Below the pieces are notes generated by a model. The model was given only the letters and a program-made list of their open reading frames with translations, did no database searches and was not told where the DNA came from. Both the position numbers and the translations under genes were made by a program. Positions 21,043 through 32,404 of a stretch of DNA of 43,903 bases are shown in pieces. The stretch covers positions 1 through 43,903 of the forward strand of contig MU401725.1 of the NCBI GenBank assembly GCA_022579005.1, in the 5' to 3' direction. The DNA comes from Poronia punctata. Its lineage: Eukaryota; Ascomycota; Sordariomycetes; Xylariales; Xylariaceae. Position 1 is the stretch's first letter. The number at the start of each line of letters is the position of its first letter.

Positions 21043-23166
21043 ATGACCTCGCTCGTTTGGCCACTGTTGTATCGGAGTCTCGCCATGGGCGGCGCATCAG
21101 GTTCACTATTCCCCACGCCCGAGGCTCTGCACACTGAAAATGCGACTATGACGGCCACGACTCCTTCAACCCCAATCGACTTCCTAGAGTGGTTCTTGCC
21201 TGGATTTTCCCAGTTTACGAGTTCGGTCCAGGAGCATACAAACATCGACCTGAATCTCTATATTCAGTATTTGCTACCTATCAGCGTGCTCGTTGTCTGC
21301 TGGAGCTACGTGAGCGCTTCCGTGTCGGCCTGGGTAGAGAAGTATTTCATGTCTGTCGTCGACATCCGAAACGACGATGAGGTTTACAACATCATGATGG
21401 CATGGGTCGCCAGCCAGGGCTTCTCCCAAGGTTCCCGAAAGTTTGTTGCCAACACAAAGCTCTCCTCCCGGAACTGGTACATGTGGCGCTGGGACGAGGA
21501 CGAGGACGAGGAAGACGACGATGACCTAGACGATGATGACCGGCAAAGGTCCCTTGAGAAGAAGAAGAAGAAGAAGGACCTCTCGTACACACCTAGCATG
21601 GGAAAGCATTACTTCTGGTATCGCGGACGCTTGTTGATTTTCCGTCGCACCGTCGACCGCGAGCAAAGTGGCTTCATGATGGTGAGCGAGAGGGAGGAAA
21701 TAAGCATATCGTGCTACGGTCGTAACCCGCAGATCCTAAAAGACCTTCTTCTCGAGGCTCGGGAGAAGTTTCTCAAGAAAGATGAGTATCGGACACAGAT
21801 TTACCGAGGAGTCAACAACTCCGCCGCCCGCAGTTTCAACTGGCAGCAATGCATGTCGAGGGCCTCCCGTCCCTTTTCCACCGTCATCCTTGGCGAGAAG
21901 ACTAAGAAGGAGCTCATCGACGACATTTCCGACTACCTAAACCCGGCAACACGTCGTTGGTACGCTAACCGAGGCATCCCCTACCGACGTGGTTACCTGC
22001 TCCATGGACCACCCGGCACCGGAAAGAGTTCTTTGAGTTTGGCCGTGGCTGGCCTGTTCGCCATGAGGATATACATCGTCAGCCTCAACTCGGTGGATGC
22101 TACCGAAGAGGCTCTCGCGGATTTATTTGCACAGCTTCCCCGGCGCTGCGTCGTGCTTCTCGAGGACATCGACACCGCCGGACTTACACATACCCGCGAG
22201 GAAAATGCCGAGACCTCGGACGAGGACAAATCTAAAGATGACAGCAAGAAAGTACCCAGTCCGAATAATACTCCTACCCCCTCGGCCCGCCTCTCCCTAT
22301 CCGGTCTACTCAACATCCTTGACGGCGTCGCTTCCCAGGAGGGCCGTGTTCTAATCATGACAACCAATCACGTAGAGAAATTGGACAAGGCGCTGATCCG
22401 ACCGGGCCGCGTCGACATGATCATCAAGTTCGGACTCGCCGACGCCAACATGACGAAGAATCTATTCCACAACATATTCGTCCAGTTAGAGGGAGAAGAC
22501 GGCCCATCCAAGGCAGCGTCCGTGACGGCGATACGGGACGCCAACGAGCGCAAAGCGGCGGAGGAGAAGAAGACGATAGAGCGGACCCGCTACGCCGCCA
22601 TGGTGGACGAGCTGGCCGAGAAATTCGCAGCCCGGATCCCTGCTCACGAATTCAGCCCTGCCGAGCTACAGGGTCACCTTATGAGGCACAAGCACGACCC
22701 GCAGAGAGCGGTCGACACGGCCGACGAGTTCGTGGAGAAGACGAGAAAAGACCACAAGGAGAAGGAGCGCAAGGCAGCAGAAGAGAAGAGGAAGGCGGAG
22801 GCGAAGAAGGTAGAAGAGGCTAAGGAGAAGGAAGAGAAGGAGAAGAAGGAGGCGGAAGAGGAGGCTAAGAAAAAAGAGGAAGAGGAGGTTAAGAAGAAGG
22901 TCGAGGAAGAGATACAAAAGAGGTTCGGTGATGAAATTAGGAAAAGGGTAGAGGATGAGATGAAGAAGAAGAACGAGAAGAAGACGGAGGAGGGGGCGGA
23001 GAAGAAGGAGGAGTCTGGACCCGCTAAGGAGGAGACCGGAGTGCCGAAGATCGAAACTACCACTACTACTATTTCCCCCCTTGACGGGAAACTGGTGGTC
23101 GATAAGGGGCTAGGACACGCGCGGCAGGACTCGGGATATGCTACGCCTTCTAGCGGGGAGCCGTAA
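21043..23166 (+). CDS. BCS1-like AAA ATPase with long charged C-terminal coiled coil
   Basis: A single exon encodes 707 residues. A membrane helix lies at about 73-92 (YIQYLLPISVLVVCWSYV), followed by a BCS1_N-type domain to about 290, including the SFNWQQCMSRASRPFSTVIL segment. The AAA domain has Walker A GPPGTGKSS at 322-330 and Walker B VVLLEDID at 370-377. It is followed by SGLLNILDGVAS and the sensor/arginine-finger stretch IMTTNHVEKLDKALIRPGRVD. BCS1 proteins sit in the mitochondrial inner membrane and translocate the Rieske protein Rip1 into complex III. This one is much longer than yeast Bcs1 (456 residues). It has an acidic Asp/Glu insert at about 152-165, an insert after Walker B (about 381-410), and a Lys/Glu coiled coil at about 560-660. 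Such long paralogues are common in filamentous fungi and probably have other clients, so I do not assign the BCS1 symbol. Confidence 0.9.
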   Translation: MTSLVWPLLYRSLAMGGASGSLFPTPEALHTENATMTATTPSTPIDFLEWFLPGFSQFTSSVQEHTNIDLNLYIQYLLPISVLVVCWSYVSASVSAWVEKYFMSVVDIRNDDEVYNIMMAWVASQGFSQGSRKFVANTKLSSRNWYMWRWDEDEDEEDDDDLDDDDRQRSLEKKKKKKDLSYTPSMGKHYFWYRGRLLIFRRTVDREQSGFMMVSEREEISISCYGRNPQILKDLLLEAREKFLKKDEYRTQIYRGVNNSAARSFNWQQCMSRASRPFSTVILGEKTKKELIDDISDYLNPATRRWYANRGIPYRRGYLLHGPPGTGKSSLSLAVAGLFAMRIYIVSLNSVDATEEALADLFAQLPRRCVVLLEDIDTAGLTHTREENAETSDEDKSKDDSKKVPSPNNTPTPSARLSLSGLLNILDGVASQEGRVLIMTTNHVEKLDKALIRPGRVDMIIKFGLADANMTKNLFHNIFVQLEGEDGPSKAASVTAIRDANERKAAEEKKTIERTRYAAMVDELAEKFAARIPAHEFSPAELQGHLMRHKHDPQRAVDTADEFVEKTRKDHKEKERKAAEEKRKAEAKKVEEAKEKEEKEKKEAEEEAKKKEEEEVKKKVEEEIQKRFGDEIRKRVEDEMKKKNEKKTEEGAEKKEESGPAKEETGVPKIETTTTTISPLDGKLVVDKGLGHARQDSGYATPSSGEP

Positions 23167-26100
23167 GCTCACGCGTTTTTACGATTTATGAAAGGGAAAA
23201 AAAATATGCATTGCTATGGCGTTTAAGGGCAACTTTTTCTTCTTCTTTTCTTTTCTCTCTTTGTAACCATCCATGTAAATACCTACCTACCTGATCAAAA
23301 TGACATCGCTATACCGCCCGACTCTAAACTTCCAGCTACCTCTCTAAGTCAAACTTATGCTCGTAGATCTAGATACCTTGGGTAGATGTGCCTATCGTAC
23401 GTAGGCCCGGCTTGATATGCGCGTATTTATTTACTTACTTTCTTTCTTGGATACATTCCGAAAACGAGTAAGAGGAATCAATTATCAAGGCAGATACTTT
23501 AGATATGAAGGTAACCAACAAGGTTATTTATTACAGGCACTACAGGGTCGTGATACTTACCTCGAGTACCTAAAATCACCTACGTACCTATTCCCAGAGC
23601 CGGGGCAGAAGCAGAATTATAGATACATAGAGAATCGATCGGCTTTTAAAACATCATTAATTACCTACCTAGGTTACCTTTTCGTTTTCGGGTTTTACTC
23701 GTATTACTTTTTTGTTCTAAGAAAACTGTGTTTTTTTTTTTTCTCTTTCTCTTTTTCCGCGCTAATCCCCGGCCGGCAATTGCCTTTTCCGGAACGAAAC
23801 GGCCCATCTTTCTGGGTTTAGTTTAATATAAGTAGTGTTAACGTGGAGACTCTCGTAGGTAGGCTGCAAAGAGAGCCCATCTTGGGTAAACTCCGAGATA
23901 ATTACCGAGCATGATATCTTTCCTGGTGTGTGATAATGAGTATCTGTCTAGCTCATGTTGTAGTGAGAGGTTTACTTTGTGTGCCCATTTGTGTATCTAT
24001 ATAGGTTGAGTTAACTGCTGTGAGAATGTCACCTAACTTGACTTTTTACCTGTACTCGTAGATATAAATTACAAAGTCAAGTGTAGAAGATATCTGGCAC
24101 TCTGGGTTAGGTACCTAGAAGACGGGGGAGATTTGGCGGGGTCCTTGGCATTGAGGACATATACAGTACATACGAGTATATATATATATGTACGACCTGT
24201 GTATGTATATACAACTAGGTATATGCATGCCGGATTAAGTACATGATCTATTACCGCGTTGCTGGGTCGGGTCGTTCCCACGAGGGTAATGTAAAGAAAC
24301 GTCAACCTTTCTGCGTACACAGATTACAATGTGACGCTAGTGCCATATAGCCCATAGGGTTGCATATAGGTATCGTACATACCTACTCGTACATATACTC
24401 AGACCCCCATGTTGTGATGTAGGAATACAGATGTCGTTCCGTTCAAGCGGGATAAAATTGGTTAGTTAAAGAGATATTCCATGTTCGCTATACGAAATCC
24501 CTCCATCGAGATCGGTTGAGCGGGTACAAAAACGGGGGACGGGACCGGTAACTGCCTACTCGTACTGCCTAGATACCTGCTCGACTGCGAAAAAGCCTGT
24601 GGCGCAAGGGGAACATATATGCAGATCATGATGAGTTCAGAACAGCTAACCTAGTAGGTAGTAGGTTAGGTACTTATCTTGATAAAACTCGGGTGGACCA
24701 GAACAACCATGATGCCACGAGGGTAGGGTGGTTGGCGATAGGTACGAGTACACGCAGATCGAGATTACCATCGAGACAAACTCGGGGCAAGTCTAAGAAA
24801 AGTTAAAATAGGGTCGAGTCCGGGTTCCGAAAAAGAATGGGACGCGTAATCTAACCTAGAACGGGTACTTTTTATCAGTAGCTTGTGTCTATCGTAGAAT
24901 GGCAAAGAAAAACCGGGTCTAAAAGACTAAATCGACTTAGGATTACTTGTGGCGGGAATGAAATGGGGGAGGCTCGTTCTCTATCGCTTTGAATTCTGGG
25001 TTATAGGTCGGCCGGGTTAGGTGCTCGGTGAAGGAGGCAGTGGCAGTCTTGTCAGCGCGGTCTCCCTTTCCGCAGCGGCAGGTCAAGGAAAACGGCCAAA
25101 AGCCGGTCACGGTGCGGATATCTGCGTTTGGGGCGACCGAAAAGGAAGCCTCACATATGATGTACGAGGAATGTGATATTAATTATTAAGTATTGGGTTG
25201 CTTCGGTTGCTTCGGTTGCACCGAACAACAATCCATGTATTGATTGTTAAAAAGGGGAAGGCATGTTATTCCGAATACGTAGAGTGGCCTTGTTCATCGT
25301 CACTGAGAGAGTATAGGGTGAATGGATTGTTGGAGTAAGTGCAGAAGCGGCCAGAGTTGAAAAATTTCGGTTGTGGTTGAGACTAGTATTCGTATTCGCC
25401 AACGGGCGGCGGGCTGCCGAGAGGAAAAAATCCCCATTGTTCCCGATGGTCAGGGCAGAGGTCAGGGTAGCCGTACTCGGCGACAAGGGTTCTCTGGCTT
25501 CAGCTCTGACATGTGCCAAAATAGGAATGAGTCCAGAGCTGCCAGTCTATAACAACTTTATCTTAGAGCCCCAGCTGGGCCAGCCTCAGGGACCTTCAGG
25601 GGTAAAATGCCTAGAAGAGGTTGTAACACCTGTTTCGAATGTGGCGGCATACTTGATTGGCCCGTTCCTGCATTCAGGTACAATGAGAACACCAAAGGTT
25701 GGTATTCCGGTTTAACAAGGCAAACTGTCAATACTTACGCATAGTAGACTAGATAGTAGATACCACTTGCCTCGAGGCTACGCGTAATAACCTACTTTTG
25801 TAATGTAGGTATAATGATGAGCTGAACGGCCTGGAGTGCCTGGGTGCGTAGATGATATGTACTCGTATCATCTCCAACATCTTGCACATGATGACATCGT
25901 AAGATTTTTGTGTTCGTCTAACGCAATTTTTCATCCCCAGATGCAAACTAACCACGGTGGCGACGGCACAGCAAGTTGCGCCAAGTCGTCTTGCCATAAC
26001 CAACAATTATTACTCATCCCCTTCTTGCAGAGGTTTGAGTTTCCTCTAAGCGCTACTTGGTAACATATTTAGTTGTTAAGATAGTATTCTGTACCCATCT

Positions 26101-27956
26101 TTCATGCAGATAAGGGCAGAACCGGCCCTGGACGGCCGGACGGAGCCTTAAAATCCTTGTTAAGCAAGGGGAGAAAGGGAACGGAATGCCAAGACTCACA
26201 CGCAGCCCCCCCGAGTACGATATCCTCCTTGTTTAGAACGAACACACGGGGCTCTGACTAGATAGCATCTGATCTGACATTACTACAGTCGTAAGGCACG
26301 TACTCGCGTTTGCCCCATGTTGTCCCATAATGGTATTGAAGGGTGGCACCCCTCGGACACAGCGAGGTAGGAAACTGCCCGCAATATCGGAAAGAAAAGA
26401 GGGTGGCTCAAGGGGGTGAAAGACGGGAATCTCCACTACAGGGATGGAGCAGGGAGCTTGCTATTCTGATCTTAGCCGTATCTTAAAACATGCGCTAAGA
26501 TAATGCACGTCTTTACTAAATTTTTGGTGCGATAAAGGAGGGGTAACATCCGCCCCCGATAGCGTAGCATTCTGAAAATGAGGGACGTTGAAAGTTCAAG
26601 AATTGCACACAAGATCCGCTTGAAGAATATTTTGGACTAGAGCGAGTGAAATTTGTACCCAATACTTCAGGTAGCAGTACAGGCCAAGATGAACCAAGCC
26701 ATTGCAATAAAAACCCGACTTTAATTACCTAATAGTGGTCTGAATTCAAAAGGTAACCAGGAGGAATATGGCTAGTCAAGGCGGTAAATCTACGAGTAGG
26801 CTGATGCTCTTCATCGTGCAAATAATTATTTCAAACAACGGACTATCCTCCATTAGGTACCAAATACCTAAGTATACATTACCCACATTGTTCCTATACC
26901 GGACATCTAGTGTATGGTTTTGAGATCACTCCCAGAACCCTTTTTATGATATTTCACGGAGTTGACAAGGTAATAAAGAAAGAAGGCATGCTAACATCCC
27001 GTGGGCCGTACCTCTCTACCTACTTTGATAGGATATAGCTTAAAGTGTAATGGGGTAGTGCTATCTTCTTGCGCAATTGGAACTTTTCCCTGTGCGTGGT
27101 TAAGGTTGGTAAGTAGGCACGTAGGTAATACTTGGATGTGTAGGTCGAGGAAACAACCATTTCAGGGAACTGCCGAGCTCCATCCAATCAAAGCACTAAA
27201 GGCAAGAAAGGAGCAACAAAGGGCGCGACTTTAGGTAAACCAAAGGAACCAACCTGGACAGACGCGTAGATAGTACATGCATAGATGTAGGTAGAATGCA
27301 ACAGGGTGGTGTGGTTACCAGATTAAAGTAAATGTACGTATATGTTGTTTGTGTGTATCTGGGTACGTAAACCCTGACAGCCTGATACCTACCACAACTC
27401 TCAAGAACTACTCAGTACCGCTTTCAAACAAGCCGTCAAGCACGTACGGATGCACCCTCAATAGATGTAACAGAGGAAGGCCAAAGGGATTCTGACAACA
27501 ATTAGACTGATCTCCACAAAGTGTCTGCATGCTACCTTTCTAGGACTGTTTAGGTATATTTGCTGGCTTGTATACTATCTCATGCTCCCACTTCAAGTAC
27601 GATTTGGCGGGGCAAACATATTGGTTGGTGAAGTACTATGTACATCTCATCACACTACCCCTGATGGAGACGGTGCCACTTCTTTCGACCGGATCCCTGT
27701 TGTCAACGGGAGGGACATCGACTTACATTTCAGCGGTGAAACTACTTCAAAAGGCCACCCTTCCTCGCTGCTTGCTATCGAGCACTAGTCTGGTTCTCTC
27801 TCCTTCATACCTACTGTTATATTTCCATCCCTCTCCGCCTCTCCTTCCATAGCACCGCAGTCCTCCGCACTTCGAGCAAGCTCCGAGTACGCATACTGCT
27901 GGATCTACCTAAACGTTCCCAACCTTATATATTTGCCGGAAAGGTCTACAGAAACC
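23167..27956. other. 4.8-kb gene-free stretch, densest in TACTCGTA octamers
   Basis: I find no supported gene in the largest gap of the window. Octamer copies lie at 23696, 24053, 24171, 24384, 24557, 24743, 25860 and 26791, with many TAGGTA/TACCTA sites between. A GC-richer patch at about 25020-25160 has a minus-strand open frame of about 66 codons without a good start; I do not call it. The last 350 bases should hold the HMG-CoA synthase promoter, including TATATATTTG near 27926. Confidence 0.55.
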
Positions 27957-29578
27957 ATGTCTGCGCGTCCTCAGAACATCGGCATCAAGGCCATTGAGCT
28001 CTACTTCCCCAGCCAGGTATGTACAGGCAGCCGTTCAGGGCGGCAGTTTCCTACCATCCCACGTGCCCTAAGGAGGGTCTTCTCGCAATCCACAAGAAGC
28101 ACAACCCACAACCCACGGCAGCGTCTCGACTGACAGGATTTTACCCTTAGTATGTCGAACAATCAGAGCTCGAGAAGCACGATGGTGTCAGCGCTGGAAA
28201 ATACACAATTGGTCTTGGCCAGAACAAGATGACCTTCTGTGACGACCGAGAGGGTGAGTTTAGTTCCGAATAATGCGCCCCTTAACTGCAAGCATCCGGG
28301 TCCGATAGCTAACCGCGCGAAAACCGGATAGATATCTACTCGTTCGCTCTGACGGCCACGGCCAACCTGCTTAAAAACCACAACATCGATACCCAGTCCA
28401 TCGGCCGCGTCGAGGTCGGTACCGAGACCATCCTCGACAAGTCCAAGTCGGTCAAGTCGGTCCTGATGCAGCTTTTCGGCGACAATACCAACATCGAGGG
28501 TGTTGATACCGTCAACGCCTGCTACGGCGGTACCAATGCTGTCTTCAACGCCATCAACTGGGTTGAGTCCTCTGCCTGGGACGGACGGGACGCCATCGCG
28601 GTTGCCGGTGACATTGCCCTATACGCCAAGGGCAACGCCCGCCCCACTGGAGGTGCTGGCTGCGTTGCTATGCTGATCGGCCCCAACGCTCCTCTGGCGT
28701 TCGAGCCCGGTCTGCGGGGCACCTACATGTCCCACGTCTACGATTTCTACAAGCCCGATCTAACGAGCGAGTACCCTTACGTCGACGGCCACTACTCGGT
28801 CAACTGCTACACCAAGGCCCTGGATGGCGCCTACCGCGCATACTGCAAGCGCGAGACTCAGCAGCTAAACGGCCACGCCGACTCCAGCAAGACGGGCCTG
28901 GACCGTTTCGACTACATGGCCTTCCACTCTCCCACCTGCAAAGTCGTCCAGAAGGCGTACGCTCGTCTTCTGTACCACGACTACCTCAGCAACCCCGAGA
29001 ACGCGGCATTCGCTGAAGTTCCAGGTGACATTCGGGATATGGACTACGAGAAGTCGCTTTCCGACAAGGTCGTCGAGAAGACGTTCATGGGCCTGACCAA
29101 GAAGCGCTATGCCGAGCGTGTGACGCCTGCCATTCAGATCGCCACCAACTGCGGCAACATGTACTGCGGTAGCGTCTGGAGCGGCCTTGCTAGCTTGATC
29201 TCCCACGTGGATAGCAACACCATCCAGGGCAAGCGAATTGCTCTCTTCAGCTACGGCTCCGGCCTCGCCGCCAGCTTCTTCTCCCTTCGCGTGACTGGAA
29301 GCACCGAGGCCATTTCCAAGTCGCTCGATATCGCCAACAGATTGAATGCTCGCCGGGGTGTCTCCCCAGAGACCTACGAGGCTGTAAGTTCTTATTCCTA
29401 TCTTTTCTCAGTCTCCGCATGTGGCTAATTCTCATAATAGTTCTGCGAGCTACGCCACAACGCACATCTACAGAAGAACTACGAGCCCAAGGGTGATGTG
29501 TCCACAATAGTGCCTGGCACCTATTACCTGACGAAAGTTGACGACATGTTCAGGCGATTCTATGCCATCAAGGAATAG
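27957..29578 (+). CDS. ERG13: Hydroxymethylglutaryl-CoA synthase
   Basis: It condenses acetyl-CoA with acetoacetyl-CoA to HMG-CoA, the second step of the mevalonate pathway to sterols and isoprenoids. Four exons: 27957-28016, 28151-28253, 28332-29383 and 29441-29578. The introns are 134, 78 and 57 bp, all GT...AG, and all joins keep the frame. The product is 450 residues, the usual fungal length. It starts [20 protein letters not shown]. The general acid Glu86 lies in [14 protein letters not shown], the nucleophile Cys118 in NACYGGTNA, and the acetoacetyl-CoA-binding His253 in [13 protein letters not shown]. The C-terminal [13 protein letters not shown] motif is intact. Conservation and an intact active site fit the housekeeping enzyme. 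Its 3' end faces the 3' end of the DHCR24-like gene. Confidence 0.97.
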
Positions 29579-30730
29579 ACGCATGAATCATGAGTCACGG
29601 TCCCCTTTGGAGGGGTTTCGATCAAGGATTTCATAAAGCCAATATCGCCGAGCGCGATATTCGAATGGAAGTTGTGCGCTGCTTTTCTCTCTCCCTGGAC
29701 GCATATTTTTTCTCGAAGCGGAGATACCTTAGATGATGGCGCATTTATCGTGGAAAGATATGAGGAGCAGGCAAGTCACGAATCTAAAGTGGCCTTTGCT
29801 CAGAGGCCTTGCTCACTATTAGGCCTGAGACGGAGACTATCCCGTCGACTTTGTATATAGGACGGGGTGGTCGTGTTACGGTTGCATGAAAAAGCATGAT
29901 ACAATATAGAGTTTCAAAGAAGGGAAGAAACAGGTCCACGTCGGGCTTGGATCTAGGGATGGCTGTTTCATTTGCTCACAAGGGCCATCGGCGCGGGCAA
30001 TCAAACATCAAGTTGGTGCCCATTGCCGGCGCGCTATTGGAGATAGAGGATGGATGGGCAAAGAAATACACGCATTTACGAATAATAATTAAGAATCATG
30101 ACTTGAGAACTCTCCCCTGCTTTGGCTGCTCTTTCTTTAGATAGCAACAATATCCCCTAACCTAAGGTTAATGGCCATTTATGTATCGCGTTTCCAACGG
30201 CACCTGGACAGGGCTTCTCTGCATATACGTCACCGACAAGGACCGCCCCAGTTCTCACGTTACCTTGCGTCGTTGCTACTGCGCGGCACATGTAAAGATG
30301 TTTCAAGGTGGACGCACAACTCGGATAGGGTCCGAGCCGCCGTCTGTTCTGAATCACGTGGAGGAAGAAGCAAGGTCAGTGCATTATCAGGTACGTTCTA
30401 TTAGGTAGTTGGCACACTCGCTGCATGAAAAGACATGGGGATGTGTAGTGGCGAGGAGAAAAGATGCACGAAACGTCTCTACAACGAAGGGTAGATTATA
30501 TGAGGAACGTGGATGAAATATGTATTGTATGTATAATAAATATACAGGAAAGTGAAGTAGTATACAGAAAGTATGCGCCTCACGCCATGCGTCGTTTCTC
30601 TTGATTTACCTATACATGTACATATATATATATATACCTACATTACCCTCCAGTGATGACATTTATTTTTACGAGTGATATAATACCTCCTACCGCCTCC
30701 TCCCCCCCCCTTTACCCAGGCCAACCTAGG
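29579..30730. other. Convergent 3' intergenic interval
   Basis: This lies between the stop codons of HMG-CoA synthase (+) and the DHCR24-like gene (-). It probably contains both 3' untranslated regions. Open frames of about 60-80 codons at 29672-30404 show no protein-like features. A short TA tract lies near 30624-30635. Confidence 0.55.
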
Positions 30731-32404
30731 TTATGTCGTCTTCTCCTTCTGACCACCAGCCCGCCACCTCCAGGTAGCGTTCCGATGGAGCAAGTAATCC
30801 TTACTCTGTATCCCCTTGACAATACCATAGAGACCACCAACAGGCCAGAGACTTTTCAGGAAAGGTTTCCAGCCGCCCCCTTTTTTTCTTTCTTCTTCTT
30901 CTTCAACATCATCGCGAACCTTGACCTTGTCATACACACTCGGCAAGCTAGTAGCGCGATATTTCTCGCGCAGAGCCTCGTAGGCCTCGCGACCACCAAA
31001 GGCGTCCCAGAACTCGGGCTCGCTGTAATACGTGTGCGCGTATAACCACTTCATGCCGCCGAGCTCGTTGACCTTGGCTTCGAGAGCGCGGTTCACGCGG
31101 ACGAAGTCGGCTTTATTCTTGGGACCCCAGCCCCATACGCCGACGTTGAGCATTTCTGTTGTTCCCGTTGTTGTTGTTGTTGTTCCGGAGTGACGACGGA
31201 TGTGCGGGTGGAAACTGGGTCCCTTGGGAGTCTTTAATGGACAGAGCCAAAGAGGCCAGATGTCGAGGGATTGGTTGGTGTATTTGATGAATTCCTCGGC
31301 TGTTTCGTAGGGGATCCCCAGATCTTGCACGAAGAACCGGCCGCTCTCGCCGCTGGCGTGCAGGGCGCGGTATAGCATGCGCGTGTGTAGGAAGTCGTCG
31401 AGGAACCAGCGGAAGAAGCGGGTGAAGGGTACGGGACGGAAGTATTCGAAAGCGGCTTGGCCGACCCAGAACCCGCCACGGTCGTAACGGAAGAGGTATT
31501 CGGCTAGCGGGATATATTCTGTCACAACTGATGATGATGATGATGATGAGGAGGAGGAGGAGGAGTTGGCGGTGGCTTCGCGCACGTGCATGTAGAACCA
31601 TGGATCCCAGGGATTACTAAACGTGTGGACTTTTTCGCCGGCGGGTATCTCGTCCGTCATCTCCCCGCTCACGATCACGCCGTGGCCTTCGGAGAACAGG
31701 ATGCCGTCTACGTAGTCGTTGTTGGGTTTGGCGCATTCCTCGCGCACGAGGCGGATCGCTTCCGCAGTGCTGTTTGTCCGTCGGTAGGTCGTGCGCACGA
31801 AGCGCTTCGCTTCTACGAGCTGGAGTTCCAACAATGTCGTGACGCCCAAGGACCCCACGGCCCCGGCAGCACCATGGAATAAATCGGCGTATTTCCCCGC
31901 ATCTTCTTCCGGGGCTAGCTTGGTGGTGGTGGTAGTGGTGGTGATGATTTTGGCCCGATGATGATGATGATGATGATGATGATCTTCCCCGGGCTTCGCA
32001 ACGACGACCTCCCCATCGGGAAGAACCATCTCGACAGCATTAACGGACTGGTCGAAATACCCATGTTTAAACGAACTGCTCTCGCCCGCCGTTCCAGCGA
32101 ACCCGCCCCCGGCCGTGATTCCCGGGAACTCCATGACGACGGGGGGGACGAGGCCGTGGCGCAGCGTGCTCTCTACCAGACGGTCCATTGGCACGTTTGG
32201 CTCGACTAGGGCGACGCGCCGAGTCGTGTCGACTTCTAGCACATTTTTCAGACTGCTGATGTCTACGAGGCGGGATTGAGACTTTAGACGCGAGGGCCGG
32301 GTTGAATTTGTGCTGCCGTGCGTGATGCGGAATGGGATGGATTTCTCAAAGTATCCGCGTACTGTTGCCGCTATGAGACGGACCGCTTGTCGGTGACGTT
32401 CCAT
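30731..32404 (-). CDS. DHCR24/Diminuto-like FAD-linked oxidoreductase (delta-24 sterol reductase-like)
   Basis: A single exon encodes 557 residues. The N-terminal half is a PCMH-type FAD-binding domain with THGSTNSTR (29-37), LVDISSLKNVLEVD (46-59), FPGITAGGGFAGTAGESSSF (93-112) and FHGAAGAVGSLGVTTLLELQ (176-195). The C-terminal half has DHCR24-family features such as QDLGIPYETAEEFIKYTNQS, IWPLWLCPLK and a YSEPEFW segment near the C-terminus. The animal enzyme reduces the delta-24 bond of sterols and the plant enzyme a delta-24(28) bond. Fungal C-24 reduction normally uses Erg4, which is unrelated, so the substrate here is open. No N-terminal membrane anchor is visible, unlike human DHCR24. 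Repeat expansions insert His8 and Thr7 at about 142-161, Ser12 at about 282-293 and a Thr run near 405. The ATG at 32404 is the first in frame. Confidence 0.85.
   Translation of the reverse strand: MERHRQAVRLIAATVRGYFEKSIPFRITHGSTNSTRPSRLKSQSRLVDISSLKNVLEVDTTRRVALVEPNVPMDRLVESTLRHGLVPPVVMEFPGITAGGGFAGTAGESSSFKHGYFDQSVNAVEMVLPDGEVVVAKPGEDHHHHHHHHRAKIITTTTTTTKLAPEEDAGKYADLFHGAAGAVGSLGVTTLLELQLVEAKRFVRTTYRRTNSTAEAIRLVREECAKPNNDYVDGILFSEGHGVIVSGEMTDEIPAGEKVHTFSNPWDPWFYMHVREATANSSSSSSSSSSSSVVTEYIPLAEYLFRYDRGGFWVGQAAFEYFRPVPFTRFFRWFLDDFLHTRMLYRALHASGESGRFFVQDLGIPYETAEEFIKYTNQSLDIWPLWLCPLKTPKGPSFHPHIRRHSGTTTTTTGTTEMLNVGVWGWGPKNKADFVRVNRALEAKVNELGGMKWLYAHTYYSEPEFWDAFGGREAYEALREKYRATSLPSVYDKVKVRDDVEEEEERKKGGGWKPFLKSLWPVGGLYGIVKGIQSKDYLLHRNATWRWRAGGQKEKTT

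Noticed and set aside
25020..25240. Minus-strand frame of about 66 codons in a GC-richer patch
   Set aside because: It looks slightly protein-like (FWPFSLTCRCGKGD) but has no start codon or convincing splice acceptor. It might be a gene relic; I cannot support it.
25371..25715. Plus-strand open frame of 114 codons
   Set aside because: Only a non-ATG start gives this length and there is no recognisable motif or splice partner.
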